A DNA stretch of 64,000 bases, taken from Fimbriimonadales bacterium. Its GTDB lineage: Bacteria; Armatimonadota; Fimbriimonadia; Fimbriimonadales; GBS-DC. A program made the translations under genes and the position numbers. Below the pieces are notes generated by a model. That model made no database searches, was not told where the DNA came from, and saw only the letters and a program-made list of their open reading frames with translations. The number at the start of each line of letters is the position of its first letter. Within the stretch, counting starts at the first letter, position 1. The stretch covers positions 1 through 64,000 of the forward strand of contig JANXAW010000024.1 in the NCBI GenBank assembly GCA_025061985.1, in the 5' to 3' direction. Positions 16,080 through 25,737 of this stretch are shown one piece after another.

Positions 16080-17993
16080 ATGAGGGGATTGACCGCTGAC
16101 CAGAAGCAGGTGATTGCCCAGTTTGGGAGGCTGTTGTGGGGGCAGGAGGCGCAGAATGGGTGCACTGAGCGCGTGATCCAGCGCTTTGAGGAGTGGTTCT
16201 GCCGCCTTCAGCCTGAAGCGCAGTGGATGATTCGTGGAGTGCTCAACGCCATTCAGTGGCTGCCTCTGCTTTCGCCTTCACCTCGGTTGTTCAGCCACAT
16301 GTCTGATGGGCAGGCGTGTGCCTTTGTGGAGCGCATCCGCGACCCCTATCGCTTGGCAGTGTTGCGTGCGGCGAAGGGGTTATGCGGGATGAGCTTTTTG
16401 TTGGATGAGGCGTTTGAGGCACGGATAGGGTATGCGCAGCGCCCGTTGCGCGAACCGCCTTTACCGTTGCCCGCGCTGACGCCGTTGCCCGTGGTCTACC
16501 CCGACGGGGATGGGGTGGAAACAGCGGATGTAGTGGTGATCGGTTCAGGGGCAGGTGGGGCGACGGTAGCGATGCGCCTTGCCGAGGCGGGTCTACGCGT
16601 GGTGGTGTTGGAAGAGGGCGAACTCGCACATCACGTGCACACGCAGTTGCCCCTCCACGAACGGGTACGCCTGTTCTACCGTGCTAACGGGTTCACTGCC
16701 ACTGTGGGAGTGCCTCCTATTTTTCTCCCGATGGGTTGCACGGTGGGGGGAACGACTGTGGTCAACTCGGGCACCTGCTTCCGCACGCCCCCGTTCATCT
16801 TGGAGCGATGGCGGCACGCCTTTGGGGTTGTGCTGGAGCAGGAGCTTGCAGAGGCGTACTTTGAGCGGATTGAGCGCGATCTGGCTATTCAGCCTGTTCC
16901 CGACGAGGTGTTAGGTGGGAATGGGCGTGTGTTGCAGCGGGGTGCTGAGCGGTTGGGGGTGCGCCATGCGCCTCTATCGCGCCCTCAGCGTGAGTGCCAT
17001 GGCACAGGGGTATGCGCTTTTGTGTGCCCGCGTGGTGCGAAGTTGGATATGCGCCTTTCGTACTTGCCACGGGCGGTGCAGGCTGGGGCGCGGATTTACG
17101 CACGCACGCGCGCCGAGCGCATCCTTATTGAGGGCAATCGCGCCGTGGGGGTAGAGGCACAGGTGTTGGATGCGGAGCGGCAGCCCACAGGATCTCGTTT
17201 GCAAGTGCGCGCGCGGGCGGTGGTTGTGGCTGCGGGCACACTGTACACGCCCGTACTCTTGTGGCAAAGCGGGGTTCGCCATCCCCATTTGGGCAAGCAT
17301 GTGCACATCCATCCCTCGGCGAGCGTGTTCGCTGAGATGCCTGAGCGTGTGGAGGGGTGGCGTGGGGTTATGCAATCATACGGCGTGACGGAGTGGGTGG
17401 AAGAGGGCACTTTGATTGAGGCGACTTTTCCGCCGCCTGCGATTGGCTATGCGTTGCATCCTTTCCCCTTCTGGGGCGAGCGCCATCGTGCGCTGCTGGA
17501 GCGTGCTGCTTACTTGGCAGGCGTGGGCATCTTGACCGCCGACAACACCAGCTCGGGACGCATCGTGAGGCTACCGAACGGCATGCCCATACTGCGCTAT
17601 CACTTGACCGTTGCCGACCAGCGGCGGATTTTGCAGGGGATTGCGCGGGCGGCGCGCTTGCTACTGGCAGCAGGCGCGCAGGTGGTTTACACCGACCTGC
17701 CTGGCGCAGAATGCTTGCGCAGTGAGGCTGATATCGAGCAGTTCCTGAACCGTCGCTGGCATGCGGGGCATTTGAGCTTGAGCGCGTATCATCCTGCTGG
17801 CTCGTGTCGAATGGGCGAACGGGCAGACTTGTGCCCTGCTGACAGTTACGGGCGCATCCGTGGCTTTGAAGGGCTGTGGGTTGCCGACGCTAGCCTTATT
17901 CCGACACCGACAGTAGTCAACCCCCAAGTGACGATTATGATGTTGGCACACCGCGTGGCTGACGCAATCCTTCAGCAATGGAAGCACGCATAG
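16080..17993 (+). CDS. GMC-family FAD-dependent oxidoreductase
   Basis: A 637-aa flavoprotein. An N-terminal helical region of about 140 residues precedes the Rossmann motif DVVVIGSGAGGATVAMRLAEAG (near residue 147). A GMC-type mid region has PMGCTVGGTTVVNSG, and the C-terminal GMC domain has SAYHPAGSCRMG, GLWVADASLIP and NPQVTIM, containing the family's catalytic His and Asn. The Cys-rich CHGTGVCAFVCPRGAK segment near residue 310 resembles long-chain alcohol oxidase and other bacterial members of the group. It oxidises an alcohol using FAD; the substrate is unknown. The ATG at 16080 follows the previous stop by 1 nt; an in-frame TTG at 16059 inside the preceding gene is less likely. Confidence 0.88.
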   Translation: MRGLTADQKQVIAQFGRLLWGQEAQNGCTERVIQRFEEWFCRLQPEAQWMIRGVLNAIQWLPLLSPSPRLFSHMSDGQACAFVERIRDPYRLAVLRAAKGLCGMSFLLDEAFEARIGYAQRPLREPPLPLPALTPLPVVYPDGDGVETADVVVIGSGAGGATVAMRLAEAGLRVVVLEEGELAHHVHTQLPLHERVRLFYRANGFTATVGVPPIFLPMGCTVGGTTVVNSGTCFRTPPFILERWRHAFGVVLEQELAEAYFERIERDLAIQPVPDEVLGGNGRVLQRGAERLGVRHAPLSRPQRECHGTGVCAFVCPRGAKLDMRLSYLPRAVQAGARIYARTRAERILIEGNRAVGVEAQVLDAERQPTGSRLQVRARAVVVAAGTLYTPVLLWQSGVRHPHLGKHVHIHPSASVFAEMPERVEGWRGVMQSYGVTEWVEEGTLIEATFPPPAIGYALHPFPFWGERHRALLERAAYLAGVGILTADNTSSGRIVRLPNGMPILRYHLTVADQRRILQGIARAARLLLAAGAQVVYTDLPGAECLRSEADIEQFLNRRWHAGHLSLSAYHPAGSCRMGERADLCPADSYGRIRGFEGLWVADASLIPTPTVVNPQVTIMMLAHRVADAILQQWKHA

Positions 17994-18400
17994 CGACATG
18001 GGTTTTGCGCTTGTTGGGCGTTGGGTTTGCTGTGTTTGGGGTGCTGTTTGCAGTGGCCCCCGATGCGACGTTGGCTACCTTCAACCGCTGGGGGGCGTGG
18101 TTTGGTATTGAGTCGGAGCTACCGCCCAGCGGGGTTGGGCTGTGGCGCGTGTTGGCGGTGGCATACATGGTCGTGGTCACTGTGCTTGCGTTTTGGGGGT
18201 CTGCGCCTTCGCCTGCCCAGAGCGCGCTGCTTACGGTGTTGGTGGTTGCAAAAGCCACTTCTGCCTTGCTGGCGTTAGGGTTTTACCTTTGGGATCGCCC
18301 GCTGTTTATTTACCTGCTGAACTGCGTCGTGGATGGGAGTATCGCGGCGATAGTGGGGGTGTGCATCCGCTGGCTGAGGAGGGGAGCAATCCGCGAATGA
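17978..18400 (+). CDS. Conserved-type integral membrane protein
   Basis: A 140-aa protein with four hydrophobic helices (about residues 8-28, 52-73, 82-101 and 105-129). It overlaps the end of the GMC gene by 16 nt and the following gene by 4 nt (ATGA), so it is part of a tightly packed, translationally coupled operon. I do not recognise the family with certainty; small four-helix proteins of this look are often found beside GMC oxidoreductases and lipid-modifying enzymes. No catalytic motif is visible. Confidence 0.75.
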   Translation: MEARIATWVLRLLGVGFAVFGVLFAVAPDATLATFNRWGAWFGIESELPPSGVGLWRVLAVAYMVVVTVLAFWGSAPSPAQSALLTVLVVAKATSALLALGFYLWDRPLFIYLLNCVVDGSIAAIVGVCIRWLRRGAIRE

Positions 18401-19413
18401 GGCATCCCCTTGTATTTCCCGCTGTTCAGTGGAACCGTCCGCGCTGGCGTGGGCAACGTGGCTTTTATGAGGTGTATTTTCTCAAGGCGAATGTGCCTGA
18501 ACAGGGCTTTGCTGTATGGCTTCGCTATACGCTGCTTGCGCCGCGCGCTGCTCCGCCCAAAGCCGAGCTGTGGGGGTTTGTGTTCGATCACCGTTGCCCA
18601 GAGCGCAACTGGGGCACGAAGCAGGTGCTACCAGTAGCTGACACGAACTGGCGCGAGTGCGAGTTGCCCCTTCGAGTGGGTGAGGGCAACGTGATGGACC
18701 ACAACCTCGCGCAGGGGTCGCTTGGTGCTCACGAGGCGGGGCTCCGCTGGCAGCTCGAGTGGACGCCCGCTCCGCAGGGGGTGGGCTTGTTTCCGATGCG
18801 TTGGATGTACTTTTTGCCTTTGCCGCGCACCAAGTATCTTTCGCCCAATTGGGATGCGCGCTTTTTTGGAACCATAGCTTTTGGCGATACGCTTGTAGCG
18901 CTTCATGGAGCGCCCGCGCAACAGGCACATCTGTGGGGGACGCAGTACGCGGAAGAGTGGTTCTGGGCGCACTGCAACGCTTTTGAGGACCCTCCTGATG
19001 CCGTGTTTGAGATGCTCGTTGCCTCGGCGCGCTTAGGCGCGCGCTCGTTGCGATTGGGGATGCTGTGCTTGCGCGTGGGGCAGCAGTTTTATGCCTTGCG
19101 ACGATGGCGCGCGTGTCGCGCGATGCAAGCGGCGGGTGAGGTTGGGAGGTGGGAATTTGTGGCGGAGCAGGACGATTTTCGCGTGGAAGGAACGGTTAGG
19201 GTGGAGCCACACCACCTTTTGGGGGCGTGCTACGAGACGCCTGCGGGCGGTAGGCGCTACTGCCACAACACGAAGGTTGGGGATCTTCAGCTGCGTTTGC
19301 TCACGCGCAAAGGCACCTTGTGGCGTGTGGAGCACTCGCTGGAAGCGCAAGGCACCTGCGCGGCGGAATGGGTTTGCCTTACGCAAGACCCTCGGGTACG
19401 CCTTTGGGTTTGA
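18397..19413 (+). CDS. AttH/tocopherol-cyclase-like (lipocalin-fold) protein, tentative
   Basis: A 338-aa protein starting at the ATG of an ATGA overlap, with GAGGAGGGG (18376-18384) about 12 nt upstream. It opens with RGFYEVYFLKAN, then FAVWLRYTLLAP and ELWGFVFDH. It is rich in Trp/Phe beta strands, with a second similar half (DDFRVEGTVRVEPH, then CHNTKVGDLQLRLL). This pattern recalls the AttH / hydroxyneurosporene-synthase / tocopherol-cyclase-like group that binds or modifies lipids. No signal peptide is visible. With a GMC alcohol oxidase and a membrane protein in the same operon, a lipid or isoprenoid oxidation pathway is a fair inference, not a proven one. The frame is also open upstream to 18142, inside the preceding gene; that part is not coding. 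Confidence 0.6.
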   Translation: MRHPLVFPAVQWNRPRWRGQRGFYEVYFLKANVPEQGFAVWLRYTLLAPRAAPPKAELWGFVFDHRCPERNWGTKQVLPVADTNWRECELPLRVGEGNVMDHNLAQGSLGAHEAGLRWQLEWTPAPQGVGLFPMRWMYFLPLPRTKYLSPNWDARFFGTIAFGDTLVALHGAPAQQAHLWGTQYAEEWFWAHCNAFEDPPDAVFEMLVASARLGARSLRLGMLCLRVGQQFYALRRWRACRAMQAAGEVGRWEFVAEQDDFRVEGTVRVEPHHLLGACYETPAGGRRYCHNTKVGDLQLRLLTRKGTLWRVEHSLEAQGTCAAEWVCLTQDPRVRLWV

Positions 19414-19464
19414 GGGTTTTCTGTTTTTGGGGTTGGCACCTATGGGGCAATTTTGGTAGGGCAA

Positions 19465-19491
19465 CCCCTCTCCACGCGAGGTGGAGAGGGG
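19465..19491 (+). terminator. Bidirectional hairpin between convergent genes
   Basis: CCCCTCTCCAC (19465-19475), GCGAG loop, GTGGAGAGGGG (19481-19491), an 11-bp perfect stem between the GMC operon and hppA, which are convergent. Confidence 0.7.
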
Positions 19492-19502
19492 ACGGAAAGC
19501 GA

Positions 19503-21494
19503 TTAGAACATCGGCGCAAACACCAGCGCTACGATACTCATCAGCTTGATGAGGATGTTCATGCTGGGACCTGTGGTGTCTTTGAAGGGGTCGCCGACGG
19601 TGTCGCCCACGACGGTAGCTTTGTGCACATCGCTGCCTTTGCCACCCTCGTGCCCTTCTTCTACGTACTTTTTGGCGTTATCCCACGCGCCGCCAGCGTT
19701 TGCCATCATCAGCCCTGTGACGACGCCCATGCCGAGCGCGCCTGCCAAGAAGCCGCCCAGCGCCTCCGCGCCCAGCAAGAAGCCGACCACCAAAGGCACA
19801 ATCACGGCGATTGCGCCAGGCAGAATCATTTCGCGTAGTGAGGCTGCCGTCACGATGTCGATGCAGCGGTTGTAGTCAGGCTTGCCCTTACCCTCCAGCA
19901 AGCCCAGCTCGCGGAACTGGCGGCGCACCTCGGCTACCATCTGGTCGGCGGCGCGGCTCACTGCTTTGAGCGTGAGCGCAGCAAATAGGCTGGGCATGGC
20001 AATCCCAATTAGCAAGCCCATCAGCGTGAAGGGGTTCGCGAGGTTGATTGCTTGCAACCCCGTTTGGCTCTGGTAGGCAGCAAACAGCGCCAGTGCCGTT
20101 AGCGCCGCGCTACCAATCGCGAAGCCCTTGCCGATGGCTGCGGTTGTGTTGCCCAGCGCATCGAGCTTGTCGGTGATTTTACGCACGCTCTCGCCAAAAC
20201 CCGCGACTTCGGCGATTCCACCTGCGTTGTCGGCAATTGGGCCGTAGCTGTCGGTGCTCATCACGATGCCGATGGTCGCCAGCATGCCCACGCCTGCCAG
20301 CGCGATGCCGTACAAGCCGCTGCTCTCGTAGGCAACCCAGATTGCAGCAGCGATGCCGATTAGGGGCAACACCGTGCTAAGGTAGCCGACTGCAACGCCC
20401 GAAAGGATGTTCGGCGCAACGCCGAATCGCGAGGAACGGGCGATGCTGCGAATCGGCGGGCCGCTGGTGTAGTACTGGCTTACGCCACCGATAAACACTC
20501 CCGCAAGCAACCCCGCTAGTACCGCCCAGTAGGGCGCAAGGCTACCCACTAGCCAGTTAGTGATCGCTGCCGCGCCCACGATGAACAGCAGAATCGACAC
20601 AATCGTGGCGCTGTTGAGGGCAATCTGCGGGTCTAAGTTGCGGAAGGTGCGGATTGAGAACACACCCAACACGGAGGCAATCAGCCCGAACGCAATGAGC
20701 GCAATCGGCAGAAGGACGTAGGGGATGGGGTTGTCTTTGTAGAAGGTCACGGCTATGACCGCGGCGGCGATGACAGAGCCGACGTAGCTTTCAAATAGGT
20801 CTGCGCCCATGCCTGCGGTGTCGCCTACGTTGTCGCCCACGTTGTCGGCGAGCACAGCGGGGTTGCGTGGGTCGTCTTCGGGGATGCCCGCTTCCACTTT
20901 GCCGACGAGGTCGGCGCCCACATCGGCGGCTTTAGTGTAAATGCCGCCCCCCACGCGGGCGAACAACGCGACCGACGAGGCACCCATCGAGTAGCCCGTA
21001 AGGTACTGCGCCAGCGTGGTGAGGTTCGATTGACCCAGCAGCACAATCAGCCCGATGCCCAGCAGTCCCAGGGCTGCCACTGCTAGCCCCATCACGGAGC
21101 CGCCTGTAAACGCCACCACTAAGGCTTCGCCCATCCCACCTGTGCGCGCTGCCTCTGTGGAGCGCACGCCACTACGGGTGGACGCCTTCATCCCAATGAA
21201 GCCCGCCAGCATCGAGCTGAATGCTCCAAACAAGTAAGCAACTCCGATAAGGGGTGCGTTTTGATAAAATGCGAAGGTAAGCACCGCAAACATTATTAGC
21301 GCAAATAAAGTAATCGCTATATATTCGCGCTTGAGGAAGGTCATCGCGCCGTCGTGGATGGCTTGGGCGTAGGAGCGCATAGTTTCGTTGCCGTCGGGAC
21401 GGCGCGTAACAGCCCAGTAGTTCAATCCCGCAATCAAAATGCCTGCTCCACCCAGTATAGGTGCAGCATACGGGATGAGTTGCGAGACTTCCAT
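19503..21494 (-). CDS. hppA: K+-dependent membrane-bound pyrophosphatase
   Basis: A 663-aa integral membrane protein of about sixteen helices that couples PPi hydrolysis to Na+ or H+ export. The substrate-binding loops are intact: [21 protein letters not shown] near residue 190, [21 protein letters not shown] near 225 and the C-terminal [16 protein letters not shown] and the Ala/Gly pair in [13 protein letters not shown] (near residue 447, where K+-independent enzymes have Lys) place it in the K+-dependent group. Whether it pumps Na+, H+ or both cannot be settled by eye. The start is the ATG at 21494 after AGGAGGG. An upstream ATG at 21536 lies only 4 nt from the -10 box and cannot be in the transcript. 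Monocistronic. Confidence 0.96.
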   Translation of the reverse strand: MEVSQLIPYAAPILGGAGILIAGLNYWAVTRRPDGNETMRSYAQAIHDGAMTFLKREYIAITLFALIMFAVLTFAFYQNAPLIGVAYLFGAFSSMLAGFIGMKASTRSGVRSTEAARTGGMGEALVVAFTGGSVMGLAVAALGLLGIGLIVLLGQSNLTTLAQYLTGYSMGASSVALFARVGGGIYTKAADVGADLVGKVEAGIPEDDPRNPAVLADNVGDNVGDTAGMGADLFESYVGSVIAAAVIAVTFYKDNPIPYVLLPIALIAFGLIASVLGVFSIRTFRNLDPQIALNSATIVSILLFIVGAAAITNWLVGSLAPYWAVLAGLLAGVFIGGVSQYYTSGPPIRSIARSSRFGVAPNILSGVAVGYLSTVLPLIGIAAAIWVAYESSGLYGIALAGVGMLATIGIVMSTDSYGPIADNAGGIAEVAGFGESVRKITDKLDALGNTTAAIGKGFAIGSAALTALALFAAYQSQTGLQAINLANPFTLMGLLIGIAMPSLFAALTLKAVSRAADQMVAEVRRQFRELGLLEGKGKPDYNRCIDIVTAASLREMILPGAIAVIVPLVVGFLLGAEALGGFLAGALGMGVVTGLMMANAGGAWDNAKKYVEEGHEGGKGSDVHKATVVGDTVGDPFKDTTGPSMNILIKLMSIVALVFAPMF

Positions 21495-21540
21495 ATTTGC
21501 CCTCCTCCTTCGTTGTGGTTTTTTGCAAGGAAGCATACAA

Positions 21541-21548
21541 AGTATACC
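21541..21548 (-). promoter_or_regulatory. GGTATACT promoter for hppA
   Basis: The minus strand reads CTATAGGTATACTTTG with TATACT at 21546-21541. The expected start near 21534 gives a leader of about 40 nt that contains AGGAGGG. Confidence 0.55.
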
Positions 21549-21678
21549 TATAGGGGTGAGGGTGCTACTGCTGGGGGTGGGCTGGTGCGTTTGCTTCTGC
21601 AGCTTGGGCGGGCATCGAACGTGCTTCCAGACGGCTCAAGCTGTTTCAGTGCAGACGAAGCCGACTTGACAACTTGCC

Positions 21679-21697
21679 GTCGGCGGGACGCTGACGC
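21679..21697 (+). repeat. Degenerate copy of the GTCGGC hairpin repeat
   Basis: CGTCGGCGGGACGCTGACG, one mismatch from a perfect palindrome and nearly identical to the copy at 5081-5098; it is followed by CTACG as in the main cluster. The rest of the gap 21549-21785 shows nothing else I can name. Confidence 0.55.
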
Positions 21698-21785
21698 TAC
21701 GCTTAGGCGAGACGCTCAAGCCACTGATGAGCTTGGACGGCGCAGCTGCTAACGCTATGGAAGGGTGTAGCTTTGGAGAGCCAGA

Positions 21786-21793
21786 GGTATACT
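21786..21793 (+). promoter_or_regulatory. GGTATACT promoter for the FadN-like gene
   Basis: CAGAGGTATACTCTT with TATACT at 21788-21793; about 17 nt of leader containing CGGAGG (21804-21809) before the ATG at 21817. Confidence 0.55.
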
Positions 21794-21816
21794 CTTGCCG
21801 TCAACGGAGGCGTTGT

Positions 21817-24144
21817 ATGGTCAACGGGAATTTGCGGAAAGGGCACGCAGTGGTGCTGGGCGCAGGCACGATGGGCAGCGGTATCGCTGCGCTGCTAGCG
21901 GGCATTGGTTGGCGCGTTCATTTGTTGGATATTGACGATATCGCGCATCAAGCCCTTGAGCGGCTCACGCAGTCAGGCACTTTTTACCAGCCCGATGATG
22001 CAAAGCGTATCACCCCTGGCAATGTGGAGCGCGATTTGGATTGCGTAGCCAGTGCAGACTGGGTGATAGAGGCGATTGTGGAGCAGATTGAACCCAAGCG
22101 CGCCCTGTGGCGCGAAGTTGCGCAGCGCGTGAATCCTGAAGCGGTGCTGAGCACCAACACCTCAGGGCTGGGGATTGCGGAGATTGCCCAAGCATTGCCA
22201 GAGTCGCTGCGCAAGCGGTTTTTGGGCACGCACTTTTTCAATCCGCCGCGTGTGATGCGCTTGCTGGAGCTAATCCCCACTGAGGAGACCGACCCTGACC
22301 TTGTCACTGCGTTTACGACTTTTGCGGAGCGATTGTTGGGTAAGCGTGTGGTGCTGGCGAAAGACCGCCCTGGCTTTATCACCACGCGCATCGGGATTTA
22401 TGCGATGATGCAGGCGCTGGTCAGCGCCATTCGGCACGGGATCACGCCCGAGGAGGCGGATGCCCTGCTTGGACCGCTCGTCGGTCGCCCGCGCAGTGGG
22501 GTGTTCCGCCTTACGGACATCGTAGGGCTGGATATCGCGCACAATATCGTGCGCAATCAAAAGGAGCGTTTGCCCGATGACCCTTACATCCAGTCGCTGG
22601 AGTTGCCCCCGCTGTGGCATGCGCTAATTGAGCAAAAGCGCCTCGGCGAGAAGACGGGCGCAGGCTTTTACAAGCGCGAGGACAAGGAGATTTTCACGCT
22701 GGACTATGCGACGCTGGAGTATCGCCCGCGTCAGGAGCCGAATTTGCCGATTGACCCGAACCTTAGCCGTGCGCCGCTGCCTGAGCGGTTGCGTGCCCTG
22801 CTGAACCTGCCTGACCGCTATGGAGCGTTTTTCCGCGAGGCGTTCCTGCTGCCGTTGGCGTATGGCGCCGATGTAATGCCCGATGTTGCGTACGACATCC
22901 CCTCAATGGATATGGCGATGCGCCTCGGCTACAACTGGGAGCTGGGTGTGTTTGAAACATGGGACGCGCTTGGCGACGCGGGGCGCGAAGCATTAGCGCA
23001 GCTGAACCTGCCACACGAGCCGTCTACGCTCCACATGCTCCGCAACGCTGGACTTAAAACCTTCTACACCACGCGCGGCGCCAGCCGTTACTACTTTGAA
23101 CCACGCGACGAGCAGGGGGACTATGCACCGTTGCTGAACCCGCCCTTCTTCATTCGGTTGGATGACCTTGCGGCGGCAGGCAAGGTGATTGCCGAAACGT
23201 CCGAATGTCGCGTGATTGACCTTGGCGACGATGTGGCGTGCGTAGAGTTCCGCACAAAGGCGAATGTGCTTACCCCCAGCTTGATGGAGTTCGTGATTGA
23301 GTTCCTGCAGCGGGCGGAACGCAACCATGTGGGCGTGGTGATTGGCAATCAGGGGCGGATGTTCTCCGCAGGTTTTAACTTGAACCTGTTTGTGGAGTAC
23401 ATCACCAAGCAGGATTGGCAAGGGTTGGAGCGCGGGCTGCGGCTGCTGCAGGAGCTGAGCCAGCGCATTCGCTACTGCGGCGTGCCTGTGGTGGCTGCTA
23501 TTCACGGCTACGCGCTGGGCGGTGGGCTGGAGGTGGTGCTTCCCTGTGCTCATGTGCACGCGCATGTGGATACAGGCATAGGCTTGCCTGAGGCAGCGGT
23601 GGGCTTGATGCCCGCAGGAGGCGGCACGACGCTGATGACTCGTCGTGCCCTGCAAAACCTGCCTCCCGAAGCAGACCCTGTGCCACACTTGCGTCAGCCA
23701 TTCCTGACCCTCGCCTATGGCAAGCGAAGCGCAAACGCCTTCGAAGCCTACCGTTTGGGCTTCTTGCGCGAGTGCGATACCCTCTGCTGGAACATTGATC
23801 GCCTGCTTTACGAGGCGAAGCAGCACGTGCTGGCACTGTCGCGGGCAGGCTATCGCCCGCCTGAGCCTACGCCGATCCTTGCGGTGGGCATCAACGGCTA
23901 CAGCCGCCTGATGATGGAGGTGCACTGGATGCACCAAGCGGGGCAAATCACTGACCACGACCGCCTTATTGCCGAAAAAATCGCCTATGTGATGACAGGC
24001 GGCGACCTGCGCGACGCGATGCCCTTGCCTGAGGAGCATTTCCACGCGCTTGAGCGCGAAGTGTTCATTGAGCTTTGCAAGACCGAAAAGACCCTAGCGC
24101 GCATCAAGCATATGTTGGAGACGGGCAAGCCGTTGCGCAACTAA
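21817..24144 (+). CDS. 3-hydroxyacyl-CoA dehydrogenase / enoyl-CoA hydratase fusion (FadN-like)
   Basis: A 775-aa bifunctional beta-oxidation enzyme with the dehydrogenase domain first. The NAD-binding motif VLGAGTMGSGIAALLAG starts near residue 11. STNTSGLGIAEIAQ and FLGTHFFNPPRVMRLLELI follow, and the C-terminal dehydrogenase part has GAGFYKRE. Residues about 480-690 form the crotonase domain, with the oxyanion-hole segments GRMFSAGFNLNLF and AIHGYALGGGLE. This order (dehydrogenase then hydratase) matches B. subtilis FadN, not E. coli FadB, where the hydratase is N-terminal. No thiolase or acyl-CoA dehydrogenase gene is adjacent, unlike fadNAE. The ATG at 21817 is chosen because it follows CGGAGG; an earlier in-frame start at 21727 lies upstream of the promoter. 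Confidence 0.92.
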   Translation: MVNGNLRKGHAVVLGAGTMGSGIAALLAGIGWRVHLLDIDDIAHQALERLTQSGTFYQPDDAKRITPGNVERDLDCVASADWVIEAIVEQIEPKRALWREVAQRVNPEAVLSTNTSGLGIAEIAQALPESLRKRFLGTHFFNPPRVMRLLELIPTEETDPDLVTAFTTFAERLLGKRVVLAKDRPGFITTRIGIYAMMQALVSAIRHGITPEEADALLGPLVGRPRSGVFRLTDIVGLDIAHNIVRNQKERLPDDPYIQSLELPPLWHALIEQKRLGEKTGAGFYKREDKEIFTLDYATLEYRPRQEPNLPIDPNLSRAPLPERLRALLNLPDRYGAFFREAFLLPLAYGADVMPDVAYDIPSMDMAMRLGYNWELGVFETWDALGDAGREALAQLNLPHEPSTLHMLRNAGLKTFYTTRGASRYYFEPRDEQGDYAPLLNPPFFIRLDDLAAAGKVIAETSECRVIDLGDDVACVEFRTKANVLTPSLMEFVIEFLQRAERNHVGVVIGNQGRMFSAGFNLNLFVEYITKQDWQGLERGLRLLQELSQRIRYCGVPVVAAIHGYALGGGLEVVLPCAHVHAHVDTGIGLPEAAVGLMPAGGGTTLMTRRALQNLPPEADPVPHLRQPFLTLAYGKRSANAFEAYRLGFLRECDTLCWNIDRLLYEAKQHVLALSRAGYRPPEPTPILAVGINGYSRLMMEVHWMHQAGQITDHDRLIAEKIAYVMTGGDLRDAMPLPEEHFHALEREVFIELCKTEKTLARIKHMLETGKPLRN

Positions 24145-24150
24145 GGGTAG

Positions 24151-25710
24151 GTGTCGCAGGGCGCGATGCAGCAGCGTGGCGCGCACGAGCTGGTGCTAAT
24201 CTTGGACTTTGGTGGGCAGTACACGCAACTGATTGCGCGGCGCGTGCGCGAGTGTCAGGTGTTTTGCGAGATCGTGCCCTACGACACGCCTTTGGTCGCG
24301 CTTAAGGCGCGTCAGCCGAAGGGGATTATCCTTTCGGGCGGACCTGCTAGCGTGTACGAGCCGAATGCGCCGCGCGTAGACCCCGAGCTGTTCACGCTGG
24401 GCATCCCTGTGTTGGGCATTTGCTACGGGCATCAGCTGATGGCGCACCTGCTGGGAGGCGTGGTGTCGCCTGCACCGCAACGTGAGTACGGGCGCACGCT
24501 ATTAACCGTAGTGCACGCCGAGCCTCTGTTTGAGGGGCTGGACTTTCACTTGACCTGCTGGATGAGCCACGGCGATCGCGTGGAAACGCCCCCCGCAGGC
24601 TTTACAGTGTTGGCTGAGACCGAGAACACGCCCGTAGCGGCGATGGGCGACTTGCAACGCAACCTGTTCGGCGTGCAGTTCCACCCTGAAGTAGCACACA
24701 CGCCGTTTGGGATGCACCTGCTGCGCAACTTCCTCTACAAGGTCTGCGGCTGCAGGGGCGACTGGACGACACGCAACTTTATTGAGGAGAGCATCGCTGC
24801 CATTCGTGCGCAGGTAGGGAACGAGCGCGTGCTGTGCGCCGTAAGCGGCGGCGTGGACTCGTGCACGGTGGCGGCGCTGGTGCAGCGTGCGGTGGGCGAC
24901 CAGCTGACGGCAATCTTCGTTGACCACGGGCTACTGCGCAAAGGCGAGGCGGAGCAGGTGCGCACGCTGTTTACGCAACATTTTCCCAGCCGACTGATTT
25001 TTGTGGACGCGCGCGAGCGATTTTTGAACCGTCTCCGCGGGATTACTGACCCAGAGCAGAAGCGTAAAGTGATTGGCGAGGAGTTCGTGCGCGTGTTTGA
25101 AGAGCATGCCGACGCGATTGGGCAGTGTCGCTTCTTGGCGCAGGGAACCCTCTACCCCGATGTGATTGAAAGCGGTACGCGCCTCGCAGCCAAAATCAAA
25201 ACGCACCACAATGTGGGCGGGCTGCCTGAATGGATGCGGATGGAGCTAATTGAGCCGCTGCGCTACTTGTTCAAAGACGAGGTGCGCCGTGTTGCGCTGG
25301 AGTTGGGCTTGCCTGAGGAAATCGTATGGCGCCAGCCGTTCCCTGGACCGGGCTTGGCAGTGCGTGTGTTGGGTGAAGTTACCGCCGAGAAGCTGGAGAT
25401 CGTGCGCGAAGCCGATGCTATTCTCAACGAGGAGTTGCAGCGCACAGGGTGGGCGCGCCGGGTGTGGCAGGCGTTTGCGGTGCTGCCCGATGTGCGTAGC
25501 GTGGGCGTGATGGGTGACCAGCGTACCTATCAGTACCCCATTGTGCTGCGCGTGGTGCATAGCGAAGATGCGATGACCGCTGCACCTGCTGAGTTGCCGT
25601 GGGACTTGCTGCTGCGGATTGCCAATCGCATCACCAACGAGGTGGCGGGAGTCAACCGCGTGCTGTATGACCTCAGTTCCAAACCGCCTGCTACGATTGA
25701 GTGGGAATGA
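24151..25710 (+). CDS. guaA: GMP synthase (glutamine-hydrolysing)
   Basis: A 519-aa enzyme converting XMP to GMP. The class I amidotransferase domain comes first ([36 protein letters not shown] with the nucleophilic Cys, [14 protein letters not shown]). The ATP-pyrophosphatase domain follows ([16 protein letters not shown]), then the dimerisation domain with [15 protein letters not shown] and the canonical ending [11 protein letters not shown]. It begins 6 nt after the FadN-like gene and may be co-transcribed. The GTG at 24151 has AAGGG 5 nt upstream; the ATG at 24166 is a real alternative (AGGG upstream) and would shorten the protein by 5 residues. Confidence 0.97.
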   Translation: MSQGAMQQRGAHELVLILDFGGQYTQLIARRVRECQVFCEIVPYDTPLVALKARQPKGIILSGGPASVYEPNAPRVDPELFTLGIPVLGICYGHQLMAHLLGGVVSPAPQREYGRTLLTVVHAEPLFEGLDFHLTCWMSHGDRVETPPAGFTVLAETENTPVAAMGDLQRNLFGVQFHPEVAHTPFGMHLLRNFLYKVCGCRGDWTTRNFIEESIAAIRAQVGNERVLCAVSGGVDSCTVAALVQRAVGDQLTAIFVDHGLLRKGEAEQVRTLFTQHFPSRLIFVDARERFLNRLRGITDPEQKRKVIGEEFVRVFEEHADAIGQCRFLAQGTLYPDVIESGTRLAAKIKTHHNVGGLPEWMRMELIEPLRYLFKDEVRRVALELGLPEEIVWRQPFPGPGLAVRVLGEVTAEKLEIVREADAILNEELQRTGWARRVWQAFAVLPDVRSVGVMGDQRTYQYPIVLRVVHSEDAMTAAPAELPWDLLLRIANRITNEVAGVNRVLYDLSSKPPATIEWE

Positions 25711-25725
25711 TCGGTCTGGTATAAT
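25697..25725 (+). promoter_or_regulatory. TTGAGT-17-TATAAT promoter for the Ycf45-like ATPase / tmk
   Basis: TTGAGT (25697-25702), exactly 17 nt, then TATAAT (25720-25725) within CTGGTATAATTTG, also an extended -10. The expected start near 25732 leaves about a 6-nt leader before the ATG at 25738. The -35 lies in the end of guaA. Confidence 0.7.
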
Positions 25726-25737
25726 TTGCCTGCACCT

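Noticed and set aside
21495-21536. Longer N-terminus of the pyrophosphatase
   Set aside because: The ATG at 21536 is 4 nt from the -10 box, upstream of the expected transcription start; the ATG at 21494 has AGGAGGG.
22993-24045. Minus-strand 350-codon open frame inside the FadN-like gene
   Set aside because: It is the antisense shadow of a well-supported gene, rich in His/Gln/Ala, with no start signal or family pattern. The same applies to the long minus-strand frame at 44967-45896.
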